NCBI GenBank assembly: GCA_947493255.1 | Contig: CANLQK010000001.1 | Span: forward strand, 124,001-188,000 | Reading direction: 5' to 3' | DNA: 64,000 bases | Origin: an uncultured Paracoccaceae bacterium | Lineage (GTDB): Bacteria > Pseudomonadota > Alphaproteobacteria > Rhodobacterales > Rhodobacteraceae | Part shown: in pieces, positions 54,101 to 62,734 of the stretch | How positions within the stretch are numbered: the stretch's first letter is position 1 | Layout of the letters: each line of letters opens with the position of its first letter | Made by a program: the position numbers and the translations under genes | Notes under the pieces: model-generated | Databases searched by the model: none | What the model was told of the DNA's origin: nothing | Seen by the model: the letters and a program-made list of their open reading frames with translations, nothing else

Positions 54101-54393
54101 ACCAGTTCAGACACCGGATAAGGCGTCGCGCCTTCGAGTGCGGCAACGACATCATGTTCTTCAGTGCGGGTGGTGTCTAATGCCAAATAACGAATTTGAT
54201 CGTTTGGGATCAATAGTTTGGTCGCCACTGGCATAGGGTCAAGATCCGCCGCAGCATTGCGAAGACGCCTTAACTCACCGGCAAGGTCAGGGGTGTCCAA
54301 TGCAACCTGTCCAACCAAATGCCAACCGCCTTCAACACGGTGCATGAGGCGCAAGCCATCAAACGATAAAGAGAGAGCAAAATTCGGTTTCAT
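51127..54393 (-). CDS. Large modular protein with GspL/PilM-like N-end and PilP/GspC-like C-end
   Basis: 1088 residues. Residues 1-150 resemble the actin-like GspL/PilM cytoplasmic domain (LALDTTRTEEHDVVAALEGA, then PYPVSELVYDYAKGG). A long acidic disordered region (about 160-480) leads to one transmembrane helix (about 508-530). The rest would be periplasmic: four Pro-rich repeats (about 675-830) and a C-terminal 60-residue module (NLIGIYGGSGDRRALVRLGN, then RVTAISADALSYTKSGRAI) like the PilP/GspC inner-membrane platform domain. No other secretion or pilus gene is nearby. It may be an orphan platform protein. The function is unknown. Confidence 0.75.
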   Translation of the reverse strand: MKPNFALSLSFDGLRLMHRVEGGWHLVGQVALDTPDLAGELRRLRNAAADLDPMPVATKLLIPNDQIRYLALDTTRTEEHDVVAALEGATPYPVSELVYDYAKGGGRTYVAAVARETLDEASAFASEHGFNPISFAAVPEPFTYVGEAFFGAADGHTAERDADAVVVIGQAAVTLAEPASAGADVETSENALSETTSQDAADTVAAVEETPSDAITNALPEIDDDAVEDIPTEDVEFTPFSVPQVAQEEYLEEDFSDLNTGAVSDPEPQAAEPKETETAQDDSAHEDVDADETVSQEAESPVDLEVEQAAEEDAAPPVFASLRADRDEGRPAPVAEEPDEPVFGRRAPPALAVPTGQGTDPMPPVVAPSRDDTGTAPAPVTAPTAEDATEPDVAPAITGEAATALPPEAAASAASLTAEPDVAPETSTPDSGEKSAGAAALGAATAVTSAVGGMFASRRMARSEAKAKAAEEPVQPQDNPDEKSKFTVFGARKKPKPKAVVGGKPRFLGLILTAVLLLFLLAIAAFAALADDTIARWLGFDRGEETQVAATETEPAEVAEPIEVAVVPDALSAPTAPTGAQILTPEEADRIYAATGVWQRAPRIPQTPRTTSLDGLELASAVAPVTRVPASPLADASSVAGDAVIATPVDPPPPSATFNFGTDGLVVASPEGAPTPDGVLIIAGAPPLNPPTRPGTVAPEVTPQDQLAAVIPEQATPITDAPAGVIVISGSPSITPPVRTGTVAPAQTLTDLATGDAPLIATDRLVVLAGTPPVLPPIRPGTTAPASTAVTPSVETPTTEIATISDGTNDGLNVIAGAPPILPPIRPGTTAPTAAAANPDVDLDALSADIATALGTTTAQTPNTTTARPLVRPESVTLAAAALANTPVLGALTSAQAAAFRPQTRPAGLAPAPVEEPAPVEVTSERPAVPTAPEGLQIAPEIAAAVQAAENRPNPIVNPTAQAVALSERPDTRPRNMERIVARAQAAQERAATQVAAVAPRTVAPSGPTGGSVAQNATLENAINLRNVNLIGIYGGSGDRRALVRLGNGRFLRLTVGDRLDGGRVTAISADALSYTKSGRAITLEVPG
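51900..52370 (-). repeat. Four proline-rich repeats inside the 1088-residue gene
   Basis: About 120-140-bp units encoding a core of the form (V/I)IAGxPPxxPPxRPGTxAP. The four cores lie near 51920-51960, 52060-52100, 52180-52220 and 52315-52360. The two lowest-coordinate units are the closest in sequence (PPILPPIRPGTTAP and PPVLPPIRPGTTAP). Confidence 0.85.
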
Positions 54394-54551
54394 CCGCGTG
54401 ACTTAACATCCTGTGACTGGCCTGCAAACAGCCCTTTTTCTTAACGCGTAACGCTACAGCAACCTTTCGCCAACGCCAAGCAGCAGAATTATCCAAGGTT
54501 TTAGGCTCGGCGCACGTCAGATAGGGTGTATGGAACATAAAGGAGACCCCA

Positions 54552-55271
54552 ATGCGCGCGTTAATAGCCCTAAGTTTACTGACGGTAACCCTAATTTTGG
54601 CTGGTGCATCTGCACGCGCCCAGGACGCCCCCAGAACAATAACTGTGACCGGAACTGGTGAGGTAAGCCTTGCGCCGGATATGGCAACAATCGTCATCGG
54701 CATCCAATCCGAGGGCGAAGATGCCGCCACCGCGCTGGACGAGGCAAGCGCCGCGACGCTGGCGATTCTATCCAGATTGGACGCCGAGGGAATCGATGCT
54801 GCAGATGTGCGAAGTGGGGCAGTTCGGTTGCAGCCACGCTATTCCAATAGCGTGTTGAGTTCGGGCCAACAGATCATTGGGTACCGCGCGGTGAATACCG
54901 TTCAGGTCGAAGTGTTGGACCTAGATCAGCTCGGTCGGCTGTTGTCGACCTTGGTTGGCGATGGGGCGAACCGGTTGGACCGTGTGTCCTTTGGCCTTCA
55001 AGATCCGACAGCTGCAATGGACGAAGCACGCAGCTTGGCGGTTGCAGAAGCCATACGCCGCGCCGCCCTTTATGCACAAGCTGCTGATGTAGCTGTTGGT
55101 GATGTCTTGAGTATTTCAGAGCAGGGCGGTGGAAGTTACCGCGCGCTTCATGCGGAACCTGTTGTCATTGCAGAGATGGCGCAATCGGCACCGTCTTTGG
55201 ATGTGCCGGTTGCCCCCGGTGAAATCGACCTAAACGCATCAATCAACATGGTGTTTGCTATCGCGGAATAG
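54552..55271 (+). CDS. SIMPL-domain (DUF541) periplasmic protein
   Basis: A 239-residue exported protein with a signal peptide (about 1-24, ending ASARA). The SIMPL/DUF541 domain is readable from ITVTGTGEVSLAPDMATIVI through DPTAAMDEARSLAVAEAIRR. Relatives such as E. coli YggE lower oxidative damage and are often periplasmic or membrane-associated. An AGGAGAC ribosome site precedes the ATG. Divergent from the 1088-residue gene. A bidirectional terminator separates it from the convergent sulfhydrylase gene. Confidence 0.9.
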   Translation: MRALIALSLLTVTLILAGASARAQDAPRTITVTGTGEVSLAPDMATIVIGIQSEGEDAATALDEASAATLAILSRLDAEGIDAADVRSGAVRLQPRYSNSVLSSGQQIIGYRAVNTVQVEVLDLDQLGRLLSTLVGDGANRLDRVSFGLQDPTAAMDEARSLAVAEAIRRAALYAQAADVAVGDVLSISEQGGGSYRALHAEPVVIAEMAQSAPSLDVPVAPGEIDLNASINMVFAIAE

Positions 55272-55298
55272 AAAAAGGGCCCCGAATTGGGGCCCTTT
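55272..55298. terminator. Bidirectional terminator between the SIMPL gene and metY
   Basis: A perfect 10-bp stem (55274-55283 with 55289-55298) has a 5-nt loop. On the minus strand the stem ends in five T residues, so it serves the sulfhydrylase gene best. The plus-strand T-tract is only TTT. Confidence 0.85.
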
Positions 55299-55319
55299 GA
55301 TTTACATTAGAAGCATCTT

Positions 55320-56612
55320 CTAAGATGTTGCTTTTGAAAGCGCTTGGTCCAAATCCGCGATCAAATCATCAGCATCTTCCAAACCAATGGAGACCCGTAC
55401 AACACCCGGTCCGGCCCCTGCGGCTTCTTGCTGTTCTGCGGTCAGCTGACGGTGTGTTGTCGAAGCGGAGTGAATGATCAAAGATCGTGTGTCACCAAGG
55501 TTGGCGACGTGGCTGAAAATCTCCAGCGCATCGACCAATTTGATACAGGCGTCGTAACCACCTTTCACCGCAAAGGTGAACAATGCGGATGCGCCGCGTG
55601 GGCAAACGTCTTTGACACGGTCGAAGTAAGGGGAGCTTTCTAGTCCAGCGTAGGTCACGTAATCAACGCGGTCATCAGCTTCGAGCCACTTAGAGATTTT
55701 CGTCGCGTTTTCAACGTGGCGATCCATACGCAGTGACAGCGTTTCAATACCCATTAATGTATAGTGTGCCGCCTGTGGGTTCATCGTCATGCCTAGGTCG
55801 CGCAAACCAATGGCAATGCCGTGGAACGTGTAGGCCAGCGGGCCAAACGTTTCTGCAAACTTGAGCCCGTGGTAGGCAGGTTCAGGTTGGCTTAGGGATG
55901 GGAATTTGTCGGAGGCGGCCCAGTCAAATTTGCCGGAATCGACAACGCAACCACCGGTTACAGAGCCGTTGCCTGTCAGGTATTTCGTGGTCGAATGAAC
56001 AACCAGTGTTGCACCATGTTCGATCGGGCGGCACAGGTAAGGTGTGGCGGTTGTGTTGTCGATGATCAATGGAACGCCAGCAGCGTCTGCAATATCTGCA
56101 ATCGCACGCACGTCCATGATGTAACCGCCTGGGTTTGCAATCGCTTCGCCAAAAATAGCGCGTGTGTTGTCATCGATGGCAGCTTTCACCGCGGCCGTGT
56201 CATCCATGTCTACAAATTTGGCTTCCCATCCGAAACGTTTGATCGTTTGGCTGAATTGCGTGATCGTTCCGCCATATAAACGGTTAGAGACAACAACGTT
56301 CATGCCGGGGCTCATGATCGGGAACAACGCCATAAGCTGAGCTGCGTGGCCGGATGAACAACAAACAGCGCCGGCACCCCCTTCAAGGGTCGCAATACGT
56401 TCCTGCAAAACCGCGACTGTTGGGTTGGTTAGGCGGGAATAGATATATCCAACTTCCTGCAGGTTAAACAACGCAGCCGCGTGATCTGCGTCACGAAACA
56501 CATAGGCCGTGGTTTGATAGATCGGTGTATTGCGGGCGCCCGTGGCTGGGTCCGGACGTGCACCTGCGTGAATTTGCAGGGTGTCGAAACCGTATGATGG
56601 TGTGTCAGTCAT
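55320..56612 (-). CDS. metY: O-acetylhomoserine sulfhydrylase (aminocarboxypropyltransferase)
   Basis: A 430-residue PLP enzyme of the Cys/Met metabolism family, making homocysteine from O-acetylhomoserine and sulfide. The start FDTLQIHAGARPDPATGARN is diagnostic for this branch. The PLP lysine is Lys210 in VHSTTKYLTGNGSVTGG, and YSRLTNPTVAVLQERIATLE binds cofactor phosphate. Length is typical for MetY. I searched the 5' region for a SAM-II riboswitch and could not build one. An AAGGAGAG ribosome site is present. Confidence 0.94.
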   Translation of the reverse strand: MTDTPSYGFDTLQIHAGARPDPATGARNTPIYQTTAYVFRDADHAAALFNLQEVGYIYSRLTNPTVAVLQERIATLEGGAGAVCCSSGHAAQLMALFPIMSPGMNVVVSNRLYGGTITQFSQTIKRFGWEAKFVDMDDTAAVKAAIDDNTRAIFGEAIANPGGYIMDVRAIADIADAAGVPLIIDNTTATPYLCRPIEHGATLVVHSTTKYLTGNGSVTGGCVVDSGKFDWAASDKFPSLSQPEPAYHGLKFAETFGPLAYTFHGIAIGLRDLGMTMNPQAAHYTLMGIETLSLRMDRHVENATKISKWLEADDRVDYVTYAGLESSPYFDRVKDVCPRGASALFTFAVKGGYDACIKLVDALEIFSHVANLGDTRSLIIHSASTTHRQLTAEQQEAAGAGPGVVRVSIGLEDADDLIADLDQALSKATS

Positions 56613-56787
56613 TAAAATGTCCTCTCCTTGTTACCGCGACCTTAATCTCACAGGCCCGTAATCTCAATGTGAAGACTGCGTGGCTGAGTTTTGCCCTCCG
56701 CCAGCCGAATGCGTTGATCGCCAGATCGTTTGTCGACGAGAACCAGTCATTGTGTTTGGCACTGAACGTTCGTCATGGACGCCGTTT

Positions 56788-57807
56788 CTAGCGCATCCAA
56801 AACCCTTCACGTTTGATCGTGTTGCGGATTTGGCGTTCACGCGGAGGCATATTGTCTTGATCAAACAAATCCCGAACTTTCAGGCCGCGTTCTTGGTAAA
56901 TCATCCGCTTGAACGGATCATATTGCTTCAACAGCTTTTTAACCTTGTTCGGGGCCGAGACGTTTACCAATGCTTCTACGACAGCATCGTTTTCACGCGC
57001 ATAAAGTAGCGGCAACATTCGATAATGGCATGTCAAATCGCCATCCAACCCAGACAAGTCTTCACCGGGGCGTCCGCCACCGAAACTGTGGATCACCAAG
57101 GGGAGGGTAACTTGGTCCAACCATGGGTCCAACGATTGTAAGACCAGCTCTTCGGGGCGATCGTCACGGACTTGAACAGCCCAATCACGCCAACGGTTTC
57201 CGAATGCAGGTGCGTCATGGCCGGTGATCCAACCGGCGTTGAAATACAAATACCGTTCCCAGTATTCATCAGGTTGCGATGAATCGATCGTGCTCTCAAA
57301 TTCTAACCCGAACTTGTCATAAAGCGATTTCCACGTTGCGGAGTAACCGGGCCAATACAGTTCTTCTTCTGGCCAAGTCCCCGTGCGTCGCATCGAGGCC
57401 GCAGGGCGGGTGAAATCTGTGCTCAACGTCCCGATATCGCCGACGATCAAGGTGTCAGTATCTAAGAATAAAAAATTCCGTCCTTCAGGCATAGCGCAAA
57501 GGGCTTCGATCTTGTTCCCGTAGGGATAGTCTTCGCCAAAAGCAGTGTTTTCGAATGGCAGAATTTTTGCGCCCAATTCTTCCAGTGCTGTGCGTAGGTC
57601 AGGGCGCATCGACGGATCTTTGCCCCAGCGGTCGTTGTGCTGCGGTTCCGCGATATAGAGCGTACCCGAGAAACTAGGGGCATTGTCGCGTAACGAGGCG
57701 GCCAACAAAATGGCTTCGAACTGCAAGCGCCCACCTTGTCCAACAACGACAATATCGAAGTCCGAGGACAATTTGGATTTAGCACTTGATTTGGTCTTTT
57801 TTGCCAT
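56788..57807 (-). CDS. Glycosyltransferase-like protein (GT-A fold, DxD motif)
   Basis: A 339-residue protein with a nucleotide-sugar glycosyltransferase look. FLDTDTLIVGDIGTL near residue 120 is a GT-A DxD metal site, preceded by the strand-helix IVVVGQGGRLQFEAILLAAS near residue 20. No transmembrane segment or signal is present. The first 15 residues are Lys/Ser-rich. An in-frame reading extends upstream, but the ATG at 57807 fits the domain start. There is no polysaccharide cluster around it, so the acceptor is unknown. Confidence 0.6.
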   Translation of the reverse strand: MAKKTKSSAKSKLSSDFDIVVVGQGGRLQFEAILLAASLRDNAPSFSGTLYIAEPQHNDRWGKDPSMRPDLRTALEELGAKILPFENTAFGEDYPYGNKIEALCAMPEGRNFLFLDTDTLIVGDIGTLSTDFTRPAASMRRTGTWPEEELYWPGYSATWKSLYDKFGLEFESTIDSSQPDEYWERYLYFNAGWITGHDAPAFGNRWRDWAVQVRDDRPEELVLQSLDPWLDQVTLPLVIHSFGGGRPGEDLSGLDGDLTCHYRMLPLLYARENDAVVEALVNVSAPNKVKKLLKQYDPFKRMIYQERGLKVRDLFDQDNMPPRERQIRNTIKREGFWMR

Positions 57808-57907
57808 CTGACTTGCCTGCTTGCCTTTTGTGGCCACTATAGGGGGCGAGCAGGGGGCATGGAAAGACCCAGATTTGGGACGGCCCACACACCAAGAGGA
57901 GAGAATT

Positions 57908-58438
57908 ATGTTTGATTTATTTTTACCATTGATTTTAGGAGCCGCCGTCGGCATCGAACCGGAAACGTCCCCTATCGAAGTGACCGATGTTATCGTCGAA
58001 GAGACGTTGCCTGTATTGGACGCGGGGTCTGGTGACGATTTGTCGGCCGCACGTGAGCCAGAACCACAGTTGCCCATGGGAAAATATACCACAGCGCTAG
58101 AAGTTCGGCCGATCCTGGGAATGACCAAAAGCAACTGGGTTGGTATTCGTGAGTACGAGGGGCAGGACCTTGTGTATTTTTCCCATCTTTTGGCGTGGCG
58201 CTGTGGCCTTTGGGATATTCGCTACGGGATTAACGGAGCACCAGCAGAAACGGTTGTCGGGATGGAGCCCTGTAACGAAGAATTCGCGCAGCCGAATGTC
58301 ATGGTCGATATCGAGAATTTCCCTCCGTATGTCGTGTACCCGCTTCAATCCGTTGAAAGTATTTATATTGAGATCGTCTTTGATGATGGCACCACAGATT
58401 TCGCTCAATTTGATAGAAATGAGGTTCGCATTCCCTAG
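57908..58438 (+). CDS. Unknown small exported protein
   Basis: A 176-residue protein with a short hydrophobic N-terminus (FDLFLPLILGAAVGI), possibly a signal or anchor, then an acidic linker. A folded domain has two Cys (WRCGLWDIRYGIN and GMEPCNEEF) that could form a disulfide in the periplasm. I do not recognise the family. A very strong AGAGGAGAG ribosome site precedes the ATG. It is divergent from the glycosyltransferase-like gene and 164 bp from the TAXI gene. Confidence 0.65.
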   Translation: MFDLFLPLILGAAVGIEPETSPIEVTDVIVEETLPVLDAGSGDDLSAAREPEPQLPMGKYTTALEVRPILGMTKSNWVGIREYEGQDLVYFSHLLAWRCGLWDIRYGINGAPAETVVGMEPCNEEFAQPNVMVDIENFPPYVVYPLQSVESIYIEIVFDDGTTDFAQFDRNEVRIP

Positions 58439-58602
58439 GCCGTAGTCCCTTCGTTAGTCTGAATTTCTGGTTTGAAGTCAGTTTAAGGTGCTGAGGATAT
58501 GTGAAAAAAATGTACTTTTACGCCCTCTGAATAAAAATATCGATTTTTCTTGCATTAGCGGCTAGAATTGGTTCACATTTGCGTGACCCGAGGGAGGATA
58601 CT

Positions 58603-59535
58603 ATGAAACTTACATTTAAAAATTTTGCTGCTGCCGCAGTTCTGGCTGTCGTAGCAGCACCTGCTGTATCAGAAGAACTACGGATCGGAACTGCGTCACT
58701 GGGTGGCGCGTTTTATCCAATGGGACAAAGCATTTCGAACGTCGTAAACGAATATGCTGGCAGCGATATTTCGATGGTTCCAGTCGTGACGGGCGGGTCA
58801 GTTCAGAACCCGAATTTGATCGCTTCTGGTGAAGTCGAGATTGCGATAACCAACAATAACCTTGCTGTTTTGGCGACCAAAGGCGTTGGCCCGTACACGG
58901 CGACCGGCCCAATTGACATTGGTGCCGTTGCTGCGCTGCATCCGTCAGTTTTGCATATGATGGTTTTAGCGGACAGTGACATTCAAACGATCGAAGATCT
59001 TGCTGGGAAACGCGTTGCCGTTGGTCCGGCGGGTGGGGGCACCTTGGGGTTCGTAAACTTCTTGTTGCCACTGCACGGAATGTCCGTGGACGACATCACA
59101 CCAAGCTTCGTGTCCTATGCAGACGGGTTTAGCCAGCTGACAGACGGCACTGTTGACGCGACTTTGGCATTGTCGGGTTACCCCGCAGGTGCGGTCATGC
59201 AGGCCGTCGCGGGTGCCGAGCTCCGCTTTATCTCGTTCTCAGATGGAATGTTGGACAAGGCCTTGGCCGAAAACTCTAATTTCGTCGAGGTCGAAGTTCC
59301 AGCAGACGTTTATGACACAGCCGAGGCTGGGACAGTGATTGGCGTAAACAACATGCTGGTCGCACCAAATAGCCTCGACGCAGCAACGGTACAGGCTGTA
59401 ACCGCGGCTCTCTTTGACAACCTCGAAGAACTGCAGGCCGAAAATGCCAATGCGCGCCAGATTGATCCGGCAGCGTCGTTGAACCTAGCGATCCCGCTTC
59501 ATGCCGGTGCGCAGGCCTATTTCGACGCCCAATAA
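58603..59535 (+). CDS. TAXI-type TRAP transporter substrate-binding protein
   Basis: A 310-residue periplasmic binding protein of the TAXI family (TRAP-associated extracytoplasmic immunogenic). A signal peptide covers residues 1-23 (ending APAVS). The mature protein starts with ELRIGTASLGGAFYPMGQSI, the family signature, and continues with VTGGSVQNPNLIASGEVEIA and GKRVAVGPAGGGTLGF. It delivers an organic acid or glutamate-like ligand to the fused permease gene 65 bp downstream. A GAGGGAGG ribosome site precedes the ATG. Confidence 0.94.
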   Translation: MKLTFKNFAAAAVLAVVAAPAVSEELRIGTASLGGAFYPMGQSISNVVNEYAGSDISMVPVVTGGSVQNPNLIASGEVEIAITNNNLAVLATKGVGPYTATGPIDIGAVAALHPSVLHMMVLADSDIQTIEDLAGKRVAVGPAGGGTLGFVNFLLPLHGMSVDDITPSFVSYADGFSQLTDGTVDATLALSGYPAGAVMQAVAGAELRFISFSDGMLDKALAENSNFVEVEVPADVYDTAEAGTVIGVNNMLVAPNSLDAATVQAVTAALFDNLEELQAENANARQIDPAASLNLAIPLHAGAQAYFDAQ

Positions 59536-59600
59536 TCTCAATCGAAAATAGTGCAGGGGGCCGACGTGGCCCCTTGCGACAAAACTTACCCTAAAATCAG

Positions 59601-61499
59601 GTGATCTCCGTGACCAGTCTTTCGCGTTTGCTGTCGCTTCAAAACGCAATTTTCATCGCTGGGTTGGCGTTAGGCGCCTATCACTTGATGGTTGTTTCAG
59701 GTGTGATCGCTATTTCGACAATGCCTATGCGTGTTACCCATGTGATGTTGGCGCTGTCTTTGTTGTTCGTGATCAAGCCTGCCAGTGAACGTCTTTCAGG
59801 GACACGCATAAACGCGCTGATCTCGATCGCATTGGTGATTGCGACTGTGGGTGCGAGCGCATGGATGTTGAGCCGGTGGAAAACCATTGCATTTAGTGGT
59901 GGCATTACCAATGACACAGATTTCATCGCTGGCGTTGTCTTGCTGGTCGTGGTTTTCGAAGCTGCCCGTCGTGGTATTGGCCTGATCTTGGCAAGCATTA
60001 CCTTTGTCTTTTTTCTATACCCTTTTGTCGCCCCCTTTATGCCGGGGGTGTTGGAAGGACGCGGGTCGAACCTAACACGCGTTGTTACGGTTTTGACGAC
60101 AGACACCCAAGGTATCTATGGCATCCCTGTCGGTGTGGCAGCGACGTATATCATTGTTTTCACGATTTTCGGGGCGTTGCTGTCTAACTTTGGCGCAGGC
60201 GAATTTTTCTTCGAACTTTCTGTGCGTTGCACCCGTGGATTACGGGCTGCATCTGCAAAGTCCGCTGTATTGTTTTCAACTCTTATCGGCATGGTCAGCG
60301 GGTCTGCCGCGGGCAATGTCGCAGTGACCGGTACAGTCACCATCCCGATCATGAAACGGGAAGGATATGCACCCCATCAGGCAGCTTCAATCGAGGCGGT
60401 TGCATCAACGGGCGGGCAAATTATGCCCCCAGTGATGGGAGCTGCTGCTTTCATTATGGCCGAGATCGTCGGTGTTCCTTACACAGCCGTGATGGCCGCC
60501 GCGATCTTGCCAGCGCTGCTTTTCTTTGGATCAGCATTTATGGTGGTCCATCTTCAGGCCGTGAAATCGGGGATCGAGCCAGGCACTGGCGAAGGCCCAA
60601 CAGAAGAACCGCTTATGTCTGTCTTGATCAAAGGCGGTCCGTTCATCGCGGCATTCGGGATCCTGATTGCAATGATGTTGATGGGGTATTCGCCGTTCAT
60701 GGCTTCGCTTTGGGCCATGGTTGTCTTGCTGGTTGGCGACATCATCTGGAAACGCAAACTGGACCGTACATTCATCGAAAAACTGGTGACTTCGGTGTCT
60801 GAGGGGGCCCGTTCGGTCGTTACCATCTCAGCGGCCTGCGCGGCGGCTGGAATTATCGCTGGAATTTTGGGCGTTACCGGACTGGGATCGAAGATCGCAA
60901 CTTTGATCGACGTCGCGTCGGGCGGTTACCTTTTCTTGGCGCTGTTCTTTACCATGATCACATCAATCATCCTTGGTATGGGTCTTCCAACCACCGCTGC
61001 TTATCTCATCTTGGCCACTGTAGTTGCGCCCGCGCTTGTTAAATTAGGTGTGCCTGTTCTGACGGCGCATTTCTTTGTGTTTTACTATGGATGTATTTCG
61101 ACCATCACCCCGCCTGTGGCGCTAGCGTCTTATGTGGCGGGGGGCATAGCAGGCGCAGATGTGAATAAAGTTGGTTGGACGGCTGCCAGCTACGCCGCGA
61201 CGTCATTCGTATTGCCATTCGCCTTTGTCTACGGCCCCGGTCTTTTGATGGGGGGAGATGTGTTAACTAATACCGTGGCAGTATTGACGGGTGTATTTGG
61301 AACCTTTGCAATTGCGGTGGCGATCATCGGCGCATTGGGTGGCCCGCTTAGCCCGACGTTGCGTGCAATTGCTGCTGCCGCAGGGTTAGCGTTGTTGTTC
61401 CAAGGGTGGCTTAGCGCCGCGATTGGCCTTGTTTTATTTGCCGTGGTTTTTTGGATGGACCGCGCGAAAACCTCCTCAACCGTTAAGGATGCATCATGA
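59601..61499 (+). CDS. TRAP transporter permease, fused DctQM (4TM/12TM)
   Basis: A 632-residue permease in which the small (DctQ-like) and large (DctM-like) subunits are one chain, as is usual with TAXI binding proteins. About 16-18 hydrophobic segments are visible. The large subunit shows GMVSGSAAGNVAVTGTVTIP, PPVMGAAAFIMAEI and LGMGLPTTAAYLI motifs. Uptake is sodium- or proton-driven. GTG at 59601 is the start, with another in-frame GTG 9 bp on. It overlaps the first cupin gene by 4 bp. Confidence 0.94.
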   Translation: MISVTSLSRLLSLQNAIFIAGLALGAYHLMVVSGVIAISTMPMRVTHVMLALSLLFVIKPASERLSGTRINALISIALVIATVGASAWMLSRWKTIAFSGGITNDTDFIAGVVLLVVVFEAARRGIGLILASITFVFFLYPFVAPFMPGVLEGRGSNLTRVVTVLTTDTQGIYGIPVGVAATYIIVFTIFGALLSNFGAGEFFFELSVRCTRGLRAASAKSAVLFSTLIGMVSGSAAGNVAVTGTVTIPIMKREGYAPHQAASIEAVASTGGQIMPPVMGAAAFIMAEIVGVPYTAVMAAAILPALLFFGSAFMVVHLQAVKSGIEPGTGEGPTEEPLMSVLIKGGPFIAAFGILIAMMLMGYSPFMASLWAMVVLLVGDIIWKRKLDRTFIEKLVTSVSEGARSVVTISAACAAAGIIAGILGVTGLGSKIATLIDVASGGYLFLALFFTMITSIILGMGLPTTAAYLILATVVAPALVKLGVPVLTAHFFVFYYGCISTITPPVALASYVAGGIAGADVNKVGWTAASYAATSFVLPFAFVYGPGLLMGGDVLTNTVAVLTGVFGTFAIAVAIIGALGGPLSPTLRAIAAAAGLALLFQGWLSAAIGLVLFAVVFWMDRAKTSSTVKDAS

Positions 61500-62077
61500 A
61501 ACACAAAGAATACCGCCGCGTGGTCACCGGCCACGATGAAAATGGTGTCGCCATCATCGAGAGCGATGAAATGGCGAGCCAAATGTTGGAACGCCCCAAC
61601 CGCCCTGGCGTGCGTTTGACCAATTTCTGGCTAACCGATCAAACACCTGCTGAATATGATGGCCCAACCGAAACATGCACCGGTGATTTCATCCTCCATC
61701 CGCCTCAAAACGGTACCGTGTTTCGGTGCGTTGAATTCCTGCCCGAAGACCCTGAAGTGATGGCGAAGCTGTCATCCGAAGATGGCGCTGCAGCATTTGC
61801 AGAAATGGGGGCAGGGGCCAACATCGTTCAAGGCGGGCGCCACCCATGGATGCACCGAACGGATTCCGTTGACTATGGCATCGTTATGAACGGTGAAATC
61901 TGGATGGTGATGGACGAAGAAAAGGATGACGTGCTGCTGAAAGCCGGCGATGTCGTCGTACAACGCGGAACCAACCACGCTTGGGCCAACCGTGGTACGG
62001 AACCTTGCACAATCATGTTCGTCCTTGTGGATGGCGTAACGGCACAGGGCAAAGGCAAAGGCTTGCCGCCCCGCTGA
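61496..62077 (+). CDS. Cupin-domain protein, copy 1 (TRAP-coupled)
   Basis: A 193-residue cupin. The two metal-site motifs are MHRTDSVDYGIVMNGEIWMV (His, acidic residue, then G) and a later QRGTNHAWANRG with a His. The N-terminal 95 residues are an extra domain with no recognised motif. The ATG overlaps the stop of the TRAP permease (ATGA), so the enzyme probably acts on the imported compound. The reaction is not readable. Confidence 0.78.
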   Translation: MKHKEYRRVVTGHDENGVAIIESDEMASQMLERPNRPGVRLTNFWLTDQTPAEYDGPTETCTGDFILHPPQNGTVFRCVEFLPEDPEVMAKLSSEDGAAAFAEMGAGANIVQGGRHPWMHRTDSVDYGIVMNGEIWMVMDEEKDDVLLKAGDVVVQRGTNHAWANRGTEPCTIMFVLVDGVTAQGKGKGLPPR

Positions 62078-62176
62078 ACATGGCCTCACCCCAGAAGAGG
62101 CGATGCAAATGCTCGGTCTGGCCTTGCGCTGGGCTGGGCATTTGTCATTCTGGGGGCAAGCCCAAAAGGAACCCCA

Positions 62177-62665
62177 ATGACCAAAGATCGCTACATCATC
62201 CGCGCCGCAGAAATCGAAGCATTAGATGGGGAACAAAAGGCCCACTTTCTGAATGAAGATGCATCATGTGTAAACAAATCGCTCGGGGATCTGGTGGGAA
62301 TAACGGGATTTGGGTTTCATGTGATGGAGGTCGCGCCAAACCAAGACAGCACCGAGCCTCATTTTCACTATCGCGAAGATGAATGCATTTACATCCTGTC
62401 CGGAACAGGGCGCGCAACGGTTGGTGATGACGTGTTCGATGTGCAAACAGGTGACTTTTTGGGCTATCGTAAAGGCGGCCTGAAGCACGGGTTGCGCAAT
62501 ATTGGGACAGAGGTCCTTCGGTGCCTTGTCGTAGGTGAACGCGGCGATACCGATGTGGTTGATTATCCAAATAAGAACAAACGCATGTTTCGAACAAATG
62601 GCTTGCCATGGAATGTGGCAGATATGGCAGACATTAAGCCACGCACTTTGCGAACTCCGAAGTAA
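62177..62665 (+). CDS. Cupin-domain protein, copy 2
   Basis: A 162-residue cupin with the textbook motif 1, PHFHYREDECIYILSGTGRA (two His and a Glu), and a motif 2 ending in LKHGLRNIG. It is not closely similar to the copy upstream. It starts 99 bp after it and 69 bp before the end of tRNA-Tyr, which lies on the other strand. A small-molecule dioxygenase, isomerase or sensor role is possible. Confidence 0.8.
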   Translation: MTKDRYIIRAAEIEALDGEQKAHFLNEDASCVNKSLGDLVGITGFGFHVMEVAPNQDSTEPHFHYREDECIYILSGTGRATVGDDVFDVQTGDFLGYRKGGLKHGLRNIGTEVLRCLVVGERGDTDVVDYPNKNKRMFRTNGLPWNVADMADIKPRTLRTPK

Positions 62666-62734
62666 AGTTCTATCGGCACAGGCTTTAATGGCCTTGTGTC
62701 GGCAAAAAACGTTTCAATTTCATGAAAGTTTAAA

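Noticed and set aside
56613-56720. Possible SAM-II riboswitch upstream of the O-acetylhomoserine sulfhydrylase gene
   Set aside because: Alphaproteobacterial met genes often carry one, but I could not form its pseudoknot core here; only two GAGATTA copies and a ribosome site are visible.
62673-62704. Terminator hairpin after the second cupin gene
   Set aside because: The stem GGCACAGGC/GCCTTGTGTC pairs only with a bulge and has no T-tract after it.
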